Source: Myxococcus sp. CA023 (lineage in GTDB: Bacteria; Myxococcota; Myxococcia; Myxococcales; Myxococcaceae). Taken from it: DNA of 64,000 bases. Each line of letters opens with the position of its first letter. Position 1 is the stretch's first letter. The position numbers were made by a program, and so were the translations under genes. This document shows positions 62,132 through 64,000 of the stretch, piece by piece. The notes beneath the pieces were generated by a model. The model saw only the letters and a list, made by a program, of their open reading frames with translations, had not been told where the DNA came from and did no database searches. The stretch is from the NCBI RefSeq assembly GCF_010998615.1, contig NZ_JAAEAH010000026.1:1-64000 (forward strand), given 5' to 3'.

Positions 62132-64000
62132 GTGGCGACGCGAACGGGCCAGCACTGGAGTCAGGACACGCGCAGCAGGCCCGTGGTGACGGAGCCCCGC
62201 TCCTTGCGTGAACAGCTCTCCGAGGTGCCGGATTCGCTCGCGCTGCTCGAAGGGCTGTTCACCCATTCGCCCGTGCCCTATGCCGTCTTCACCTCGGACG
62301 GCCACTGCCTGCTCACCAACCCCGCCTTCCTGGCGATGTTCGGCGCGGCGCCGCCGCCCGACTACAGCCTCTTCAAGGACGAACTGCTCGCGCAGCTGGG
62401 CTACGCGAAGCTCCTCCTACGGGCCGTGTCGGGCGAGCGCGTCCAGACGCCGGTGTTCTGGTACGACGTGAAGGAGCTGGAGCACGTCCGGGCGCCCGCC
62501 GAGGCGCGGCGCATCGCCATCTCCTGTACCGGCTTCCCCCTGGTCTCCGCCAGCGGCGGCGTCACGCACATCGCCGTGGCCTACAAGGACATGACGGCGG
62601 AGCTGGCGGCGCGCGAGGCGGCGCAAGCGGAGCGGCGCAACCTGCTCCAGGTCTTCACCCAGGCGCCGGTGGCCATCAGCGTGTTGCGCGGCTACGAGCT
62701 GCGCTACGAGTTCGCCAACCCGCTGCTCCAGAAGCTCATGGGCGGACGCGAGCTGAACGGGCGCACCCAGGAAGAGGTCATTCCGGATTTGTCTCCGGAG
62801 CTGCTGAGCCTCCACCGGGGCGTGCTGGAGACGGGCGAGCGCGCCATCGCGCGGGAGTACCCCGTCACCATCGACTACGAGGGCGCCGGCCGCGTCGAGA
62901 CCAGGTTCTGGAACATCATCTTCGAGCCCCTGCGCGACGAGCGCGGCCTCGTGGACGGCCTGGTGACGTTGGCCTTCGACGTCACCGAGCAGGTGCTCGC
63001 GCGCCAGGCCGTGGAGAGCCAGCAGAAGTGGCTGGAGGCCGTGCTCGACCTGATGCCCATGCCGGTGGTGATGGCGGACCCGGCCAGTGGCGACCTCAAC
63101 TTCTCCAACGCCGCGGCGGACCGGCTCTACGGCCTGCACATCCCCAAGGACGTGCCCGCCACCGCGTATGGCGAGCACTTCCACGTCACGGACCTGGAGG
63201 GCCGCCGGCTGAGCGTGGATGACATCCCCTCCAACCGCGCGGCCCGGGGCGAGCGGCTGGACGGGCTGGAGGTCCACTGGCACACGCCCGCGGGCCAGTA
63301 CGCCCTCAGCATCTCGTCGGAGACGCTGCCCGCGATGCACGGCCATCCGTCCGTGGTGGTGATTCCCTTCCTGGACATCACCCGCCTGAAGACGGTGGAG
63401 CAGCACCTCCAGGAGGTCGTGCGTGCCCGTGACGAGTTCCTGTCGGTGGCCAGCCACGAGCTGAAGACACCGCTGACGTCACTGGGGCTGCGGCTCCAGT
63501 CCTTCGTGCGCGCCATCCACGCGGACCCGGAGTCCGCGTTGGCCCAGCGTCACGGGCGCGAGGTGGAGGCCATGCGCCGGCAGGTGACGCGTCTGGCCGA
63601 GCTCGTGGACGGGCTGCTCGACGTGTCGCGCATCAGCACCGGCCGGTTGAAGCTCCAGTTCGAGCCAGTGGACCTGCCCTCGCTCGTGCGCGAGATGGCC
63701 GCGCGTTTCGAGTTGGAGGCCGCGCGCGCCGGCTGCGAGCTGCACGTCACGCGGGCGGAAGGGCTCGAGGGGGCGTGGGACCGGCTGCGGCTGGAGCAGG
63801 TGGTCTCCAACCTGCTGTCCAACGCGCTCAAGTACGGCGCGGGCGCACCCGTGCACATCGACGTGTCGCCGGGGGGCATGGGCGCCCGGCTGTGGGTGAA
63901 GGACCGGGGCATTGGCATCGACCCGGAAGCCCACGCGCGCATCTTCCAGAAGTTCGAGCGCGCCGTGTCCGAGCGGAACTACGGCGGCATGGGCCTGGGG
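62132..64000 (+). CDS. Sensor histidine kinase with PAS domains (3' end beyond window)
   Basis: Three successive PAS-like regions (about 35-140, 175-290, 300-425), then HisKA with SVASHELKTPLTSLGL and an HATPase with NLLSNALKYG, DRGIGIDP and NYGGMGLG, where the window ends. There is no membrane segment. The kinase core is closely similar to that at 9030-10754. The start is uncertain: GTG at 62132, 62183 or 62186, none with a clear ribosome site. Confidence 0.87.
   Translation, partial: MATRTGQHWSQDTRSRPVVTEPRSLREQLSEVPDSLALLEGLFTHSPVPYAVFTSDGHCLLTNPAFLAMFGAAPPPDYSLFKDELLAQLGYAKLLLRAVSGERVQTPVFWYDVKELEHVRAPAEARRIAISCTGFPLVSASGGVTHIAVAYKDMTAELAAREAAQAERRNLLQVFTQAPVAISVLRGYELRYEFANPLLQKLMGGRELNGRTQEEVIPDLSPELLSLHRGVLETGERAIAREYPVTIDYEGAGRVETRFWNIIFEPLRDERGLVDGLVTLAFDVTEQVLARQAVESQQKWLEAVLDLMPMPVVMADPASGDLNFSNAAADRLYGLHIPKDVPATAYGEHFHVTDLEGRRLSVDDIPSNRAARGERLDGLEVHWHTPAGQYALSISSETLPAMHGHPSVVVIPFLDITRLKTVEQHLQEVVRARDEFLSVASHELKTPLTSLGLRLQSFVRAIHADPESALAQRHGREVEAMRRQVTRLAELVDGLLDVSRISTGRLKLQFEPVDLPSLVREMAARFELEAARAGCELHVTRAEGLEGAWDRLRLEQVVSNLLSNALKYGAGAPVHIDVSPGGMGARLWVKDRGIGIDPEAHARIFQKFERAVSERNYGGMGLG

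Overview
This window is very GC-rich with strong G/C preference at third codon positions. It carries families typical of Myxococcus: a TIGR02269-type lipoprotein toxin followed by a double-CXXCG protein (SitA/SitI kin discrimination), many lipoproteins, large PAS/GAF hybrid histidine kinases and several ECF-type sigma factors. I infer a Myxococcus chromosome, close to M. xanthus or M. fulvus. dnaN stands alone, with no dnaA, recF or gyrB beside it. I saw no tRNA, rRNA, IS element, prophage or CRISPR array.

Layout. 1-1.7 kb: a BlaR1-like peptidase (cut by the window edge) and its BlaI-like repressor, behind a textbook promoter with two operator dyads. 1.8-5.8 kb: a fatty-acid hydroxylase-family membrane enzyme, a small basic protein, and a coiled-coil membrane protein paired with a von Willebrand A protein. 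5.9-13.3 kb: three large histidine kinases. 13.3-16.2 kb: GreA/B-like factor, rhodanese, EamA transporter, alpha/beta-hydrolase lipoprotein. 16.4-18.7 kb: FAD amine-oxidase/desaturase-like protein coupled to an ECF41-type sigma factor. 18.7-20.3 kb: methyltransferase and an Lgt-family protein with altered active-site positions. 20.9-22.8 kb: cytoplasmic-type subtilisin with a small companion. 23.9-27 kb: a Cys/His-repeat lipoprotein and an Slt-type lytic transglycosylase. 27-29.8 kb: SDR, aminotransferase and Lrp regulator. 30-30.6 kb: a decayed formylglycine-generating-enzyme (SUMF1) gene with two in-frame stops.

30.9-43.9 kb is rich in lipid genes. It holds TetR, a KASIII-like protein lacking the His and Asn of its triad, an acyl-CoA synthetase, a lipoprotein, an outer-membrane barrel, a hydrolase lipoprotein, a secreted lipase, a medium-chain dehydrogenase, a class A beta-lactamase-fold hydrolase and a second acyl-CoA synthetase. 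44.1-45.6 kb is a translationally coupled three-lipoprotein operon that includes a JAMM metalloprotease. 45.7-51.6 kb holds a chemoreceptor, an XRE regulator, and an operon joining a CarH-like B12 (probably light-sensing) protein without a DNA-binding domain to a REC-HK-REC kinase. 51.9-55.6 kb: a coupled sigma factor/anti-sigma-like/outer-membrane trio, a lipoprotein and dnaN. 55.7-64 kb: unknown proteins, a DUF1990-DUF4126 fusion with a second DUF1990 protein, the SitA/SitI cassette, an AlkD-like protein and a truncated histidine kinase.

The least explained units are the JAMM lipoprotein operon, the B12-sensor operon, the triple Cys/His-repeat lipoprotein and the KASIII-like enzyme with a broken triad. 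All functions are read from sequence motifs; no database search was run.
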